Source: Geothrix sp. SG200
Lineage (GTDB): Bacteria > Acidobacteriota > Holophagae > Holophagales > Holophagaceae
Assembly: GCF_022808935.1 (NCBI RefSeq)
Contig: NZ_JAKZFR010000004.1
Coordinates: 1-64,000, forward strand
DNA: 64,000 nt
Reading direction: 5' to 3'
The first letter of the stretch is position 1. Every line of letters begins with the position of its first letter. Below, in pieces: positions 10,448 to 19,728 of the stretch. Below the pieces are notes generated by a model. The model saw only the letters and a program-made list of their open reading frames with translations. It was not told the origin of the DNA and made no database searches. The position numbers and the translations under genes are program-made.

Positions 10448-10463
10448 GCCGCTCGGCCGGCGT

Positions 10464-11030
10464 CTAGCCCCGGGTCTTCTCCGGGACCTTGTTGTGCCGG
10501 TAGGAGCCGAGCAGGAGGTTGGGCCCCTGCTGGGCCACGCCGTCCTCCAGGGGCTCGGCGCCGTAGTAGAACTGGTGCTGCATGTAGACCAGCGAATGCC
10601 CGGCGAGCTCCGGGAGGCTTCGCAGCACGGCGAAGGCCAGGTGGATGAGCGCATCCGTCGTCTGGTACTGGGTCATGGAGACGCGGTCGAGGAGCAGGTG
10701 GTCCTCGTACTTGTTCATGGGGCGGGAATAGAAGATGGTCTTCCCGTTGAACAGGATGTCCGTTCCATCCGTGGCGATGGTGTAGGTCTTGCCCTTGTCC
10801 GTGACCTCGAACTTGAAGGCCGTGCCCCGCTTGAAGGCGGTCATCAGGCTCTGGAACTTCGGGTGATCCAGGTAGGCCGCCCCGAAGTTGACCTTCTTCA
10901 CGGCGGGCTTCATCTCCTTCGCCGTGGGACCGTACATCATGCGGTTGTAGCGCATGAGCTCCTGGCGCTGCTCCGGCGTCTGCTTCTTCGGCTTGTCCTT
11001 CTTGGGCGCTTTATCGGGCTGGGAGGTCAT
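10464..11030 (-). CDS. conserved-looking hypothetical protein
   Basis: The 188-residue product starts with a lysine-rich, probably disordered tail (about 1-24) and continues into a folded region with several strand-like segments (FKFEVTDKGKTYTIATDG; ILFNGKTIFYSRPM). There is no signal peptide, membrane segment or known catalytic motif. I do not recognise the family. It has a good ribosome-binding site (AAGGAT) and normal codon bias, so it is very likely a real gene. It converges on the CBS protein gene with a 16-bp gap. Confidence 0.7.
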   Translation of the reverse strand: MTSQPDKAPKKDKPKKQTPEQRQELMRYNRMMYGPTAKEMKPAVKKVNFGAAYLDHPKFQSLMTAFKRGTAFKFEVTDKGKTYTIATDGTDILFNGKTIFYSRPMNKYEDHLLLDRVSMTQYQTTDALIHLAFAVLRSLPELAGHSLVYMQHQFYYGAEPLEDGVAQQGPNLLLGSYRHNKVPEKTRG

Positions 11031-11104
11031 GGGGATCCTTGTCGCTCGCCGTGGATGCAGGCCATTGTCGCATGGGGCCTGCGTCCACGGCGGGGCGGAT
11101 CCGG

Positions 11105-12244
11105 TCAGCCCTTGGCTTTAGAGGCCTCGCGCCAGGCTGCGATGAGCTTGGCCTCCTGCTCGGCGCTGGGACCGGCGAGACGGGTGCGGCCCTTCTCCAC
11201 CTTCTCCTGGGTCTTGTACCAGGCCAGGGTGTCCTTGACGGTCTCGAGGGCGGGGCGGAAGCGCAGGCCGGCCTTCACGGCCCGGTCGTTGCGCCAGGTG
11301 TGGAAGCCCTTGGTCTCGCCCGCGTAGGGGGCCCAGATGGGGAACTCGATGTCCTTCTGCTTGGCGAGGAAGTCCGTGGGGATCCACACGGGCTTGGCAT
11401 TCGCGTTCCCACCCTTCTGGAAGGCCTCCACCAGGCTGCCCCAGGCCAGGCGCTTCTCCGGGCCGCAGGCGTTGAAGGTGCCCACGGTGCCACGCTCGAC
11501 CAGGTGCACCAGCCAGGCGGCCAGGTCGCGCACGTCGATGATCTGCACCGGGTCCGAGGCGCCGCCGGGCACGGCGAGCTCGCCGCCCCTGTCGAAGCGC
11601 ACGGGCCAGTAGGTGAAGCGGCCGGAGGGGTCGTCGGGGCCCACGATGTAGCCGGGGCGGATGACCGCCGCGCGGCCGGGCAGGGCCTTCTGGGCCGCCT
11701 GCTCGCAGAGGGCCTTGAGCCCGCCGTAGTTCTGGAACTCCTTGCCCATCTCCTCCACGGCGGGATCAGCCAGGGTGGCCAGGGGCGCATCCTCGGTGCC
11801 GTTCTCGGGGTTGGGCTCCTTGTAGGCGCTGATGCTGGAGATGATCAGGTACTGCTTCACGCGCGGAGCCAGCAGGCCGGCGGAGGCGGCCACCATGCGC
11901 GGGTAGTAGGCGCTGTTGTCGATGACGGCGTCCCAGGTGCCCGTCTCCAGGGCCTTCAGGCCTTCGCCCTTCTTGGGGTCCCGGTCGCCGTGCAGCTTCT
12001 CCACGCCGGGGAAGAGGTCGGGGCGCGTCTTCCCGCGGTTGAACATGGTCACGTGGTGGCCGCGGCTCTGGGCGATCTCGATGGTGGCGGGGCCCAGGAA
12101 GCCCGTGCCGCCCAGGATGAGGATGCGCTTGGGGGCGGCCTTGGCCGCTCGATCAGCGGGGGCGGCGGACAGGTCCAGGCCGGTGGCGGCCAGGGCCGAG
12201 GCAGCGGCGGACCACTGGAGGAACTCGCGGCGGGAGACGGTCAT
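11105..12244 (-). CDS. Tat-exported NAD-dependent epimerase/dehydratase-like protein
   Basis: The 379-residue protein has a twin-arginine signal (SRREFLQW at 4-11, then a hydrophobic stretch and an AAPA region), so it should be exported folded with its cofactor. The Rossmann motif GGTGFLG (45-51) and a HHVTMFNRGK segment identify an atypical extended SDR of the NAD-epimerase group, like those annotated as isoflavone-reductase-like. The SAYKE and YGGLKALCEQ segments sit where the catalytic Ser and Tyr-x3-Lys lie. ATG 12244 follows GGAGG; the longer frame includes the divergent promoter. Substrate unknown; an exported SDR is somewhat unusual. Confidence 0.82.
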   Translation of the reverse strand: MTVSRREFLQWSAAASALAATGLDLSAAPADRAAKAAPKRILILGGTGFLGPATIEIAQSRGHHVTMFNRGKTRPDLFPGVEKLHGDRDPKKGEGLKALETGTWDAVIDNSAYYPRMVAASAGLLAPRVKQYLIISSISAYKEPNPENGTEDAPLATLADPAVEEMGKEFQNYGGLKALCEQAAQKALPGRAAVIRPGYIVGPDDPSGRFTYWPVRFDRGGELAVPGGASDPVQIIDVRDLAAWLVHLVERGTVGTFNACGPEKRLAWGSLVEAFQKGGNANAKPVWIPTDFLAKQKDIEFPIWAPYAGETKGFHTWRNDRAVKAGLRFRPALETVKDTLAWYKTQEKVEKGRTRLAGPSAEQEAKLIAAWREASKAKG

Positions 12245-12335
12245 GGGAACCTCCGGCGGACAGGATGAGATTGATGCATCGTGAATCGATATATACTCCT
12301 TCCGTTCGCACCCGCAACATCTTTTCCGGAGTCCC

Positions 12336-13610
12336 ATGACGCCCGCCCGCCTGCTCCGCCGCCTCGTGATGCTGGAGGAGGGCGAGGCCCCGGCTCTGGC
12401 CTGGTCCTCTCTGTATTTCTTCCTGCTGCTCTTCGGCTACTACCTGCTGCGGCCCGTGCGCGAGGCCATGGGCATCGCCCGGGGCGCGGACAAGCTGCCC
12501 TGGCTCATGACGGGCACCCTGCTGGCCATGGCCCTGGCGAACCCGGCCTTCGCGGCCCTGGTGTCGCGGCTGCCGCGCCGGCGCTTCATCCCCTGGGCCT
12601 ACCGCTTCTTCGCGCTGAACATGGCGGCCTTCTTCCTGGCCTTCCGCCTGCTGCCGGGCCACGGCGGCGCGGCGCTGGGCTACGCCTTCTACATCTGGCT
12701 CAGCGTCTTCAACCTCTTCGTCGTGTCCGTGTTCTGGGGCCTCATGTCCGACGTGTGGTCGGAGGGGCAAGGCAAGCGGCTCTTCGGGTTCATAGCCATG
12801 GGCGGGAGCCTGGGCGCCATCGCCGGCGCGGCGGTGACGGGGGCCCTGACGAAGGGCGCCGCCCTGGGCGGCCTCCAGGTGAAGGTGGATCCCCTCTCCC
12901 TCCTGCTGCTCTCCGCGCTGACGCTGGAACTGGCCGTGCAGTGCGTGAAGCGGCTGGCGGCGATCTTCGCCCTGGGCGATGTGGCCCACGGGGCGCGGGA
13001 GCCGGGGCCGGGCCTGCTGGCGGGCCTGCGCCTCATCGCCACCTCCCGCTACCTCCAGCTTATCTGCGCCTACATCCTGCTCTTCACCATCACGAGCACC
13101 TTCCTCTACCTCCAGCAGGGCGCCATCGTCGAGCGCACCTTCCACGGCACGGCGGCGCGCACGGCGGCCTTCGCCCGCATCGACCTCTGGGTGAACGTCC
13201 TCACCCTGGTCACCCAGGTGTTCTTCACGGGCCGCCTCATCACGGCCCTGGGCGTCCCCGTGGTGCTGTCCATCCTCCCGGTGCTGAGCCTGGCGGGCTT
13301 CGGCGCCCTGTGGGCCTGGCCCACCTTCGGGGTGATGGCGCTGTTCCAGGTGCTGCGCCGGGGCCTGCACTACGCCGTGGACCGTCCCGCCCGCGAGATC
13401 CTCTACATTCCGCTGGGCCCCGAGGAGCGCTACAAGTCGAAGCCCTTCATCGACACCTTCATCTACCGCGGCGGCGACCTCCTGGGCGTGTGGGCACCCA
13501 CGGCCTTCGCGGCTTTGGCGGTTCCGGTGGGCCTGGCCGCGGTGGGCTGCTCGGGTTTGTGGCTGGGCAGCAGCGTGGCGCTGGGTCGTCGTGTGAAGCA
13601 ATTTGATTGA
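12336..13610 (+). CDS. MFS / NTP-NDP exchanger-like membrane transporter
   Basis: This 424-residue integral membrane protein has about 11-12 hydrophobic helices. The opening ALAWSSLYFFLLLFGYYLLR followed by PVREAMG is typical of a bacterial branch related to ATP/ADP translocases (Tlc) found in free-living bacteria, where the transported substrate is not established. The conserved segment DRPAREILYIPLGPEERYKS near residue 348-367 is also family-specific. A GGAG ribosome-binding site precedes the ATG. The divergent spacer has a TATACT box at 12292-12297 that may serve as its -10 element. I do not claim nucleotide exchange. Confidence 0.8.
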   Translation: MTPARLLRRLVMLEEGEAPALAWSSLYFFLLLFGYYLLRPVREAMGIARGADKLPWLMTGTLLAMALANPAFAALVSRLPRRRFIPWAYRFFALNMAAFFLAFRLLPGHGGAALGYAFYIWLSVFNLFVVSVFWGLMSDVWSEGQGKRLFGFIAMGGSLGAIAGAAVTGALTKGAALGGLQVKVDPLSLLLLSALTLELAVQCVKRLAAIFALGDVAHGAREPGPGLLAGLRLIATSRYLQLICAYILLFTITSTFLYLQQGAIVERTFHGTAARTAAFARIDLWVNVLTLVTQVFFTGRLITALGVPVVLSILPVLSLAGFGALWAWPTFGVMALFQVLRRGLHYAVDRPAREILYIPLGPEERYKSKPFIDTFIYRGGDLLGVWAPTAFAALAVPVGLAAVGCSGLWLGSSVALGRRVKQFD

Positions 13611-13713
13611 CTTTCCGCCATCTTCCCAGATGATGTCGGACATGGTTCGAGTGTCTGGACAGTTCCCCGGTGCCTCGCGGGTCTCCGCGATGGGCGCGAA
13701 GGTGTCCAGCTTT

Positions 13714-13764
13714 ATGACCATCACCAACGGTACCATTACGCACCCGGACCACCGCGGCGCCTGA
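13714..13764 (+). CDS. thrL: putative thr operon leader peptide
   Basis: A 16-codon ORF begins Met-Thr-Ile-Thr-Asn-Gly-Thr-Ile-Thr and has 4 Thr and 2 Ile codons in its first nine, the composition of thr attenuation leaders such as E. coli thrL. A GAAGG ribosome-binding element sits 11 nt before the ATG. The same frame is open back to ATG 13630, so a longer 44-codon peptide is possible. It ends 22 nt before a terminator hairpin and 84 nt before thrA. Its last codons contain one side of a possible antiterminator helix (see the attenuator feature). Confidence 0.7.
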   Translation: MTITNGTITHPDHRGA

Positions 13765-13817
13765 CCTGACCCTTTCTTCAGATTCGGCCCCGCGCACCCC
13801 GCGGGGCTTTCTGTTTT
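13753..13817 (+). promoter_or_regulatory. thr attenuator: antiterminator and terminator
   Basis: The terminator is an 8-bp GC stem (13787-13794 with 13800-13807, 5-nt loop) followed by a T-rich run at 13808-13817. Its 5' arm can instead pair with 13753-13761 in the last leader codons: the segments 13753-13761 and 13786-13794 form 8 of 9 pairs with one mismatch. A ribosome stalled at the Thr/Ile codons (13717-13740) would leave 13753-13761 free and allow read-through; a ribosome reaching the stop codon would cover it and allow termination. Confidence 0.65.
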
Positions 13818-13848
13818 GATCCGACTGTATTGATCCGACGGAGCCCCC

Positions 13849-16332
13849 ATGCAGCCCACCCCCATCCGCGTCATGAAATTCGGCGGCACCAGCGTCGCCG
13901 GCGCCGCGCGGCTCCGCACCGTGGCGGACCTGGTGGGCGCCGCCCGGATCACCCACCGCGTCTGCGTCGTGGCCTCCGCCATGGCCGGAGTCACCAACCT
14001 CCTGGTGAATGAAGGCCGCGTGCCGGATCCCGCCGCCGCGGACCGGCTCATGGACAGCTTCCGGGCTCTCCACGCCGAGGTGGTGGAGGCCCTGACGGGA
14101 GAGCTGGGCCCGGGTGTCGCCGCGCTTCGCGCCGAACTGGACGAGCTGGAGGCCCTGGGCCGCCGCCTGCTCCACGGCATGGCCCTGCTGGAGGAGGGGC
14201 CGCCCTCGGTGCAGGCCCAGGTATCCAGCCTGGGCGAGCGGGCCTCCTGCGCCATTCTCGTGGCCCTCCTGGCGGCCCGCGGGCTGGAACCCATCTACCT
14301 CGATCCGGTGGCGCACGTGCGCGTGGAGGGCGATCCTCTCCAGGCCCGCCCCTGCCTGGCAGAGACGGAGGTGAGCTTCGCGGCCGTGAAGGCGGGGGAG
14401 GGCGGGCTCTGGGTGTTGCCGGGCTTCTTCGGCGGCGACGCGCAGGGACGCATCCTGTCCCTGGGCCGGGGCGGCTCGGACCACAGCGCGGCGCTGGCCT
14501 CCGCGGCCCTGGGGGCGGACCTGCTGGAGATCTGGACCGACGTGGTGGGCCTCTACAGCGCCGACCCCCGCCTGGTGCCCGAGGCCTTCCCCCTGCCGGA
14601 GGCCAGCTTCGAGGAGGCCATGGAGCTCTCCTTCTTCGGCGCCAAGGTGCTCCATCCCAAGACCATCCCCCCGGTGCGGGAGCAGGGCATCCCCGTGCGG
14701 GTGTGCAGCAGCTTCGATCCCGCCCACCCCGGCACCCTCATCCGGGCCTCGGTGCCGCCTCCGCCCAGCGGCGTGCGGGGCATCTCCTTCCTCCGCGGGC
14801 TGTCGGTGGTGAACCTCACGGGCCCGGGCATGCTGGGCGTGCCCGGCATCGCGGGCCGCGTGTTCGGCGCCCTGGCGCGCAAGGGCATCTCCGTGGTGCT
14901 CATCACCCAGAGTTCGTCCGAGCTGTCCATCTGCTTCGCCGTGCGCCAGGCGGACGGGCCCGGCGCCGTGGCGGCCATCCAGGAGGCCTTCCCCGCGGAG
15001 CTGGCGGCGGGCTTCCTGGACCCCCTGGACCTGCGCGACGGCCTCTCGGTCCTCAGCATCGTGGGCGACGGCATGCGCACCCGGGCCGGCGTGGCGGGCA
15101 CCTTCTTCGACGCCCTGGCGGAGGTGGGCTGCAACGTGGTGGCCATCGCCCAGGGTGCCAGCGAGCGCATCATCTCCGCGGTGGTGGAGGAGCGTGAGGC
15201 CGCCCGGGCCATGCCGCACATCCACCGGCGGTTCTTCCGGACCCAGGTGGTGGTGGACGTGCACCTCCTGGGGGCCGGCAACGTGGGGGGGAGCCTCCTG
15301 GGCCAGATCCAGCGGCAGCAGCGCAAGCTGGCGGAGCAGGGCCTGGACCTGCGGGTGGCGACCATCGCCACCAGCCGCCGCATGTGCCTGGACGCGAAGG
15401 GGCTCGACCTGTACCACTGGCGGGAGGACCTGGCCCAGGGCGAGCCCACGAACCTGGACCGCGTGATGTCCGTGGTCCGCAACGGACCGCCCTCCCTGTC
15501 CGTGCTGGTGGACTGCACCACCAGCGGCGACCTGGCGGCCCGGTATCCGGACCTCTTCGACGCGGGCTTCCATGTGGTGACCGCCAACAAGAAGGCCAAC
15601 AGCGCCTCCCAGGCGTTCTACCGCGAGCTGCGGGAGCGCTCGTCGCGGCGCGGCCTGCGCTTCCTCTACGAGGCCAACGTGGGCGCGGGCCTGCCCATCA
15701 TCGACACCGTGAAGAACCTGGTGCTCACGGGCGACCGCGTGCTGCGGGCCGAGGGCATCCTCTCGGGCTCCATGTCCTACATCCTGGGCCTCCTGGGGGA
15801 TGGCGTGCCGCTGTCCGAGGCCGTGCGCTCCGCCAAGGAGAGCGGCTTCACCGAGCCCGATCCCCGGGACGACCTCAGCGGCATGGACGTGGCGCGGAAG
15901 CTCCTCATCCTGGCCCGGGAGCTGGGCATGGAGCTGGAGCTGTCGGACGTGGTGGTGGAGGGTCTCCTGCCATCCTCCTTCGACGCCAGCGGCGACATCC
16001 CCACCTTCATGGCGCGGCTGCCAGAGCTGGACGCGCCCTTCCGGGACCGTCTGGCCGCTCTGAAGGCGGAGGGCAAGACCCTGCGCTACGTGGGTAGCCT
16101 TTCGGACAGCGGCTGTCGCGTCGGTCTCCTGCCGGTGGATGGCGAGCATCCCTTCATGGCCATCAAGGGCGGCGAGAACGCCCTGGCCCTGCTCACCGAG
16201 CGCTACCAGCCGCATCCCATGGTCATCCGGGGCTACGGCGCGGGCGCGGAAGTGACGGCCGCGGGCGTGCTGGCGGACGTGCTGCGCCTGGTGCCCGGCG
16301 GCGCCCGGCCCTCGCGACGGAGGCCCTCATGA
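13849..16332 (+). CDS. thrA: bifunctional aspartokinase / homoserine dehydrogenase
   Basis: The 827-residue fusion performs the first and third steps from aspartate to threonine. The N-terminal kinase starts with [15 protein letters not shown] and runs to about residue 300. Next come ACT-type regulatory repeats (about 310-460), where threonine would bind. The homoserine dehydrogenase part begins with the NAD(P) motif [15 protein letters not shown] near 472 and includes [28 protein letters not shown] and the [19 protein letters not shown] catalytic region. The length matches E. coli ThrA (about 820). It overlaps thrB by 4 nt. Expression probably depends on the upstream attenuator. Confidence 0.96.
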   Translation: MQPTPIRVMKFGGTSVAGAARLRTVADLVGAARITHRVCVVASAMAGVTNLLVNEGRVPDPAAADRLMDSFRALHAEVVEALTGELGPGVAALRAELDELEALGRRLLHGMALLEEGPPSVQAQVSSLGERASCAILVALLAARGLEPIYLDPVAHVRVEGDPLQARPCLAETEVSFAAVKAGEGGLWVLPGFFGGDAQGRILSLGRGGSDHSAALASAALGADLLEIWTDVVGLYSADPRLVPEAFPLPEASFEEAMELSFFGAKVLHPKTIPPVREQGIPVRVCSSFDPAHPGTLIRASVPPPPSGVRGISFLRGLSVVNLTGPGMLGVPGIAGRVFGALARKGISVVLITQSSSELSICFAVRQADGPGAVAAIQEAFPAELAAGFLDPLDLRDGLSVLSIVGDGMRTRAGVAGTFFDALAEVGCNVVAIAQGASERIISAVVEEREAARAMPHIHRRFFRTQVVVDVHLLGAGNVGGSLLGQIQRQQRKLAEQGLDLRVATIATSRRMCLDAKGLDLYHWREDLAQGEPTNLDRVMSVVRNGPPSLSVLVDCTTSGDLAARYPDLFDAGFHVVTANKKANSASQAFYRELRERSSRRGLRFLYEANVGAGLPIIDTVKNLVLTGDRVLRAEGILSGSMSYILGLLGDGVPLSEAVRSAKESGFTEPDPRDDLSGMDVARKLLILARELGMELELSDVVVEGLLPSSFDASGDIPTFMARLPELDAPFRDRLAALKAEGKTLRYVGSLSDSGCRVGLLPVDGEHPFMAIKGGENALALLTERYQPHPMVIRGYGAGAEVTAAGVLADVLRLVPGGARPSRRRPS

Positions 16333-17342
16333 TGGATCTGGCCCCTTCCCGGGGCGGCATCACCGCCTTCGCGCCGGCCAGCATCGGCAACTTCGCCGCG
16401 GGCTTCGACCTGATGGGCGCGGCCCTCGCGCCCCTGGACGGCACCCTGCTGGGGGATCTGGTCCACGCCGCCCCCGCGGAGGCGTCCTCCTTTCAGCTGG
16501 AGGGCCCCTTCGCGGGCCTGCTGGCGGGGGAGGCCCGGCCGAACTTGGTCCAGCGGGCCGCGGAGCTCTTCCGCGAGGCCGCCGCGGCGAAGGGCCGGCC
16601 CGTGGGGCCCTTCGCCCTGCGCCTGGAGAAGCGCCTTCCCGTGGCCAGCGGCCTGGGGTCCAGCGCCAGCTCCATCGTGGCCACCCTGGCGGCCCTCCAG
16701 GCTCTCTGCGGCGATCCCCTCTCCGTGCCGGAACTGCTGGAGGTGGCGGGGCAGGCGGAGGGCTCCACCAGCGGCGGCGTCCACCTCGACAACGTCGCGC
16801 CCTCCCTGCTGGGTGGCCTCCAGCTGACCGTTCCGGGCCGGGACGGCGGGCCCGCGTCGCGGCGTCTGCCCTGGCCCACGGACCTGCTCCTCGTGGTGGC
16901 CCATCCCGACTACCAGCTGGCCACCGCCCGGAGCCGGGCCGCCCTGCCGGAGCGCCCGGCCTGGACCGACACCGTGGACTTCGCGGGCAACCTCGCGGGC
17001 TTCGTGCATGCCCTGCACACCGGCGACCGGGCCCTCCTGGCGCGCTGCCTCCGGGACCCGCTGGTGGAGACGCACCGCGCCCCCCTGGTGCCGGGCTTCC
17101 GGGCCGCCCAGGCGGGTGCCCTGGCCGCCGGGGCCCTGGGCTGTACCTTGTCGGGGTCGGGGCCCTCGATCTTCGCCGTGGTCGGGGACGACGCGGATGC
17201 CGACGTGGTCGCCGAGGCCCTCCAGCGGGGCTTCGCGCAGGCCGGCCTCGCCAGCCGGGCCTGGATCTGCGCCCTGGACCTGGAGGGCGCCCGCCTTCTC
17301 TCGCCCGTGCCCCGCCCCCTCTTCCTCGAGGCCCAGCCATGA
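16329..17342 (+). CDS. thrB: homoserine kinase
   Basis: The 337-residue protein is a GHMP-family kinase that phosphorylates homoserine before threonine synthase. It opens with [20 protein letters not shown], and the ATP-binding loop [12 protein letters not shown] is near residue 100; a glycine-rich [12 protein letters not shown] near 273 closes the site. It overlaps thrA by ATGA and thrC by 4 nt, so the three genes are translationally coupled. The ATG three bases later is an equally possible start. Confidence 0.96.
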   Translation: MMDLAPSRGGITAFAPASIGNFAAGFDLMGAALAPLDGTLLGDLVHAAPAEASSFQLEGPFAGLLAGEARPNLVQRAAELFREAAAAKGRPVGPFALRLEKRLPVASGLGSSASSIVATLAALQALCGDPLSVPELLEVAGQAEGSTSGGVHLDNVAPSLLGGLQLTVPGRDGGPASRRLPWPTDLLLVVAHPDYQLATARSRAALPERPAWTDTVDFAGNLAGFVHALHTGDRALLARCLRDPLVETHRAPLVPGFRAAQAGALAAGALGCTLSGSGPSIFAVVGDDADADVVAEALQRGFAQAGLASRAWICALDLEGARLLSPVPRPLFLEAQP

Positions 17343-18607
17343 AGCTCGCCAGCACCCGCAATGCTGCCATCCAAGCCACGTTCCTGGAGGCCGCCCACCA
17401 GGGCTTGGCCCCGGACGGCGGCCTCTTCGCCCCGGTCGGGATCCCCCGCTTCGCCGACGCGGCGGACCTGCTGAAGCTGGATTTCCAGGCGCGGTCCGTG
17501 GAGATCCTCCACCGCTTCCTGGGCGACGAGCTGTCCCGTCCCGAGGTGGAGGGCCTGGCCCGCGCCGCCTTCACCTTCCCCGCGCCCCTGGTGCCCGTGC
17601 GATCCGGCCTCTCGGCCCTGGAGCTCTTCCACGGGCCCACGCTGGCCTTCAAGGATTTCGGCGCCCGCTTCCTGGCCCGGGTGCTGGCCCTGGATACCGC
17701 CGCCAAGCCCCGCACGGTGCTCACGGCCACCTCCGGCGACACGGGCGCCGCCGTGGCCAGCGCCTTCCTCGGCGTGCCCGGCGTCCGCGCCGTGGTGCTC
17801 TACCCCGCGGGCCGCGTGTCGCCCCTGCAGGAGCGCCAGTTCGCCACCTGCGGCGGCAACGTGCTGGCCCTGGCGGTGGACGGCGCCTTCGACGACTGCC
17901 AGCGCCTGGTGAAGGGGGCCTTCGAGGATCCGGAGCTGGTGGCGGGGCTGGGGCTGACCTCGGCCAACAGCATCAACATCGCGCGCTTGCTGGCGCAGCT
18001 GCTGTACTACTACGAGGCCGCGGCCCAGGCGCAGGAGGGCGGACCCCTCGTGATAGCCGTCCCCAGCGGCAACTTCGGCAACCTCTACGCGGGGCTCCTG
18101 GCCCAGGCCACGGGCGCGCCCATCGCCCGCTTCGTGGTGGCCACCAACGCGAACCGGGTGGTGCCCGACTACCTCGACACGGGCGAGTACCGCCCACGGC
18201 CCTCCGTGGCCACGCTCTCCAACGCCATGGACGTGGGCGCCCCCAGCAACTGGGAGCGCATCCACGCGCTGTTCCGCGGCGATCACGGCGCCATGGCCGC
18301 TGCCCTGCGCTGGGGCAGCCGCACCGACGCGGAGACGCGGCAGACCGTCCTCGACCTCGACCGCGGCGGCTACCTGGCGGATCCTCACGGGGCCGTGGCC
18401 TGCGGCGTGCTCCAGGCCCAGCTGCGCGCGGGCGAGCAGGGCATCTTCCTGGCCACCGCGCACCCGGCGAAGTTCCGTGAGTCCCTGGAACCCACCCTGG
18501 GCCGGGAGATCCCGCTGCCGAAAGCCCTCGGCGACCTGCTGGACAAGCCCCTCCTTTGCGAGCCCCTGGCCGCGGACCAGGCGGCCCTCAAGCAGCGGCT
18601 GAGCTGA
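17339..18607 (+). CDS. thrC: threonine synthase
   Basis: This 422-residue PLP enzyme converts O-phosphohomoserine to threonine. The PLP lysine is K105 in HGPTLAFKDFGARF, followed by TATSGDTGAAVASAFLGV (phosphate and substrate loop) and the glycine-rich IAVPSGNFGNLYAG. The length is that of the shorter, E. coli-like class. It overlaps thrB by 4 nt and ends the thr operon; the following gene converges 18 nt later. Confidence 0.96.
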   Translation: MKLASTRNAAIQATFLEAAHQGLAPDGGLFAPVGIPRFADAADLLKLDFQARSVEILHRFLGDELSRPEVEGLARAAFTFPAPLVPVRSGLSALELFHGPTLAFKDFGARFLARVLALDTAAKPRTVLTATSGDTGAAVASAFLGVPGVRAVVLYPAGRVSPLQERQFATCGGNVLALAVDGAFDDCQRLVKGAFEDPELVAGLGLTSANSINIARLLAQLLYYYEAAAQAQEGGPLVIAVPSGNFGNLYAGLLAQATGAPIARFVVATNANRVVPDYLDTGEYRPRPSVATLSNAMDVGAPSNWERIHALFRGDHGAMAAALRWGSRTDAETRQTVLDLDRGGYLADPHGAVACGVLQAQLRAGEQGIFLATAHPAKFRESLEPTLGREIPLPKALGDLLDKPLLCEPLAADQAALKQRLS

Positions 18608-18625
18608 CCTCCGTTCGGCGCCGAA

Positions 18626-19048
18626 TCACTTGGCCTGGAGGCTTTCGATGTGCCGGGCCAGATTGGCCACGCGCATGCGGACGATCGGTTCCTGGCTGCT
18701 GTTCAGGCTGCGGAAGACGGGCCCCCACGCGGGCATGTCCTGGAGGCCGTGGGTCTCGGCGCTCGGTTCGCCACGGATCACCCGGGACACCTGCTCCTTG
18801 GGGAAGGCGTCCCTGTTCCGCTGGCTGAGGGTCGTCAGATTGGGGACAGGATGGTGGAGATGGGCCGCCACTGGTCCATTGCCCAGGCCCTTGGATCCGT
18901 GGCAGCTGGCGCAGTAGGCCAGGTACATCTCGGATCCCGAGGCGGGCGAGGTGTAGCGTGCGGGGACGCTCTTGATGGCAGGTTGCTGGGCCAGGACGGG
19001 CAGGGCGAGGGTGGCGGCGCAGAGGAACGGGACGGCGCGAGAGAACAT
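18626..19048 (-). CDS. small periplasmic monoheme cytochrome c
   Basis: The 140-residue protein has a signal peptide (about 1-21) and one heme site CASCH (46-50). A methionine in GLQDMPAWG (about residue 105) is the likely sixth ligand. It belongs to the class I cytochrome c fold used as a soluble electron carrier. No oxidase or reductase gene is next to it, so the partner is unknown. Its 5' region contains three successive hairpins (separate entry). Confidence 0.88.
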   Translation of the reverse strand: MFSRAVPFLCAATLALPVLAQQPAIKSVPARYTSPASGSEMYLAYCASCHGSKGLGNGPVAAHLHHPVPNLTTLSQRNRDAFPKEQVSRVIRGEPSAETHGLQDMPAWGPVFRSLNSSQEPIVRMRVANLARHIESLQAK

Positions 19049-19081
19049 GGACTTCTCCTGGGGGATGGAACGAAACCGCCC

Positions 19082-19180
19082 CCGCCCCTTCAGGGCGGAG
19101 GGAACGTTCGGCTGCAGCCACCTTTTGGCTCAGCTCAAGCCTGAAGATAGATCTGGGCTTGATTCAAACAAGATCTTCAG
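19082..19180 (-). other. hairpin-rich 5' leader of the cytochrome gene
   Basis: Within the 197-nt spacer upstream of the cytochrome start there are three nested or successive inverted repeats: 19082-19087 with 19093-19098, 19116-19119 with 19127-19130, and 19141-19148 with 19173-19180. No match to a riboswitch consensus I know (I looked for GEMM, TPP, cobalamin, glycine, fluoride) was found. It could be an untranslated regulatory leader. Confidence 0.35.
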
Positions 19181-19245
19181 ATCGTGTTCGACGAAAATGG
19201 AAGCCGATCCCTGGGTCGGGTTCACGAACCGTCAAGATCGGCGCC

Positions 19246-19728
19246 TCACCAGAGGGCGTAGGGGACTTCGCGGTGCCACTGGCCGCCGGGAAGGCCGTGG
19301 CGCGTGATCTCGTTGGAGGCCAGATCAAATGTGTAGGCCTGCCGGAAGGGCTTGAACCGGCTCGTGCAGTAGAGGCGCAGGTAGCGGGCCCGGGCCAGGG
19401 CGGCCCCGCGCATCAGGATCCAGGTCCCGTCGAAGCACGCAGCGTGGACCAGCACCTGCTCCCCCATGGCCGGGTCCTGATCCACCAGCCGGTACTGGGG
19501 GTCGTCGAGGATGGCCTGGAGCACCTGGGCGTAGGGCCGTGTGGCCTTCAGGGCCTCGTGGTCCTCGACCGCCTGCTTGACCTGGCTGCGGCCGGCCTCG
19601 GTGTCGGCCAGGGTGGAGAACCAGAGGTTTCCCAGCCAGCCGAAGAGCCAGAGATCCGCCAAGCTCCGCCAGAGCGAGCCGAGGCCCTGGCGGCCTTCGA
19701 CGATGTGGAAACCGGCTTCAGACCCCAT
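19246..19728 (-). CDS. hypothetical protein coupled to GDPD gene
   Basis: The 160-residue protein has no signal peptide; a tryptophan-rich stretch (LWRSLADLWLFGWLGNLWF, about 19-37) is amphipathic. No known motif is visible. It starts 11 nt inside the end of the phosphodiesterase gene, so it is probably translated by coupling. Codon bias agrees with its neighbours. Family not recognised. Confidence 0.6.
   Translation of the reverse strand: MGSEAGFHIVEGRQGLGSLWRSLADLWLFGWLGNLWFSTLADTEAGRSQVKQAVEDHEALKATRPYAQVLQAILDDPQYRLVDQDPAMGEQVLVHAACFDGTWILMRGAALARARYLRLYCTSRFKPFRQAYTFDLASNEITRHGLPGGQWHREVPYALW

Noticed and set aside
12153-14294. 713-codon minus-strand frame across the transporter gene and thr leader
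   Set aside because: Low-complexity composition and no recognisable domain; covers the leader and promoter region of thrA.
13459-16215. 918-codon minus-strand frame opposite thrA
   Set aside because: No domain likeness; composition is typical of an antisense shadow, and thrA has complete motifs.
19049-19245. Known riboswitch upstream of the cytochrome c gene
   Set aside because: Conserved cores of GEMM, TPP, cobalamin, glycine, fluoride and SAM types were not found; only generic hairpins.
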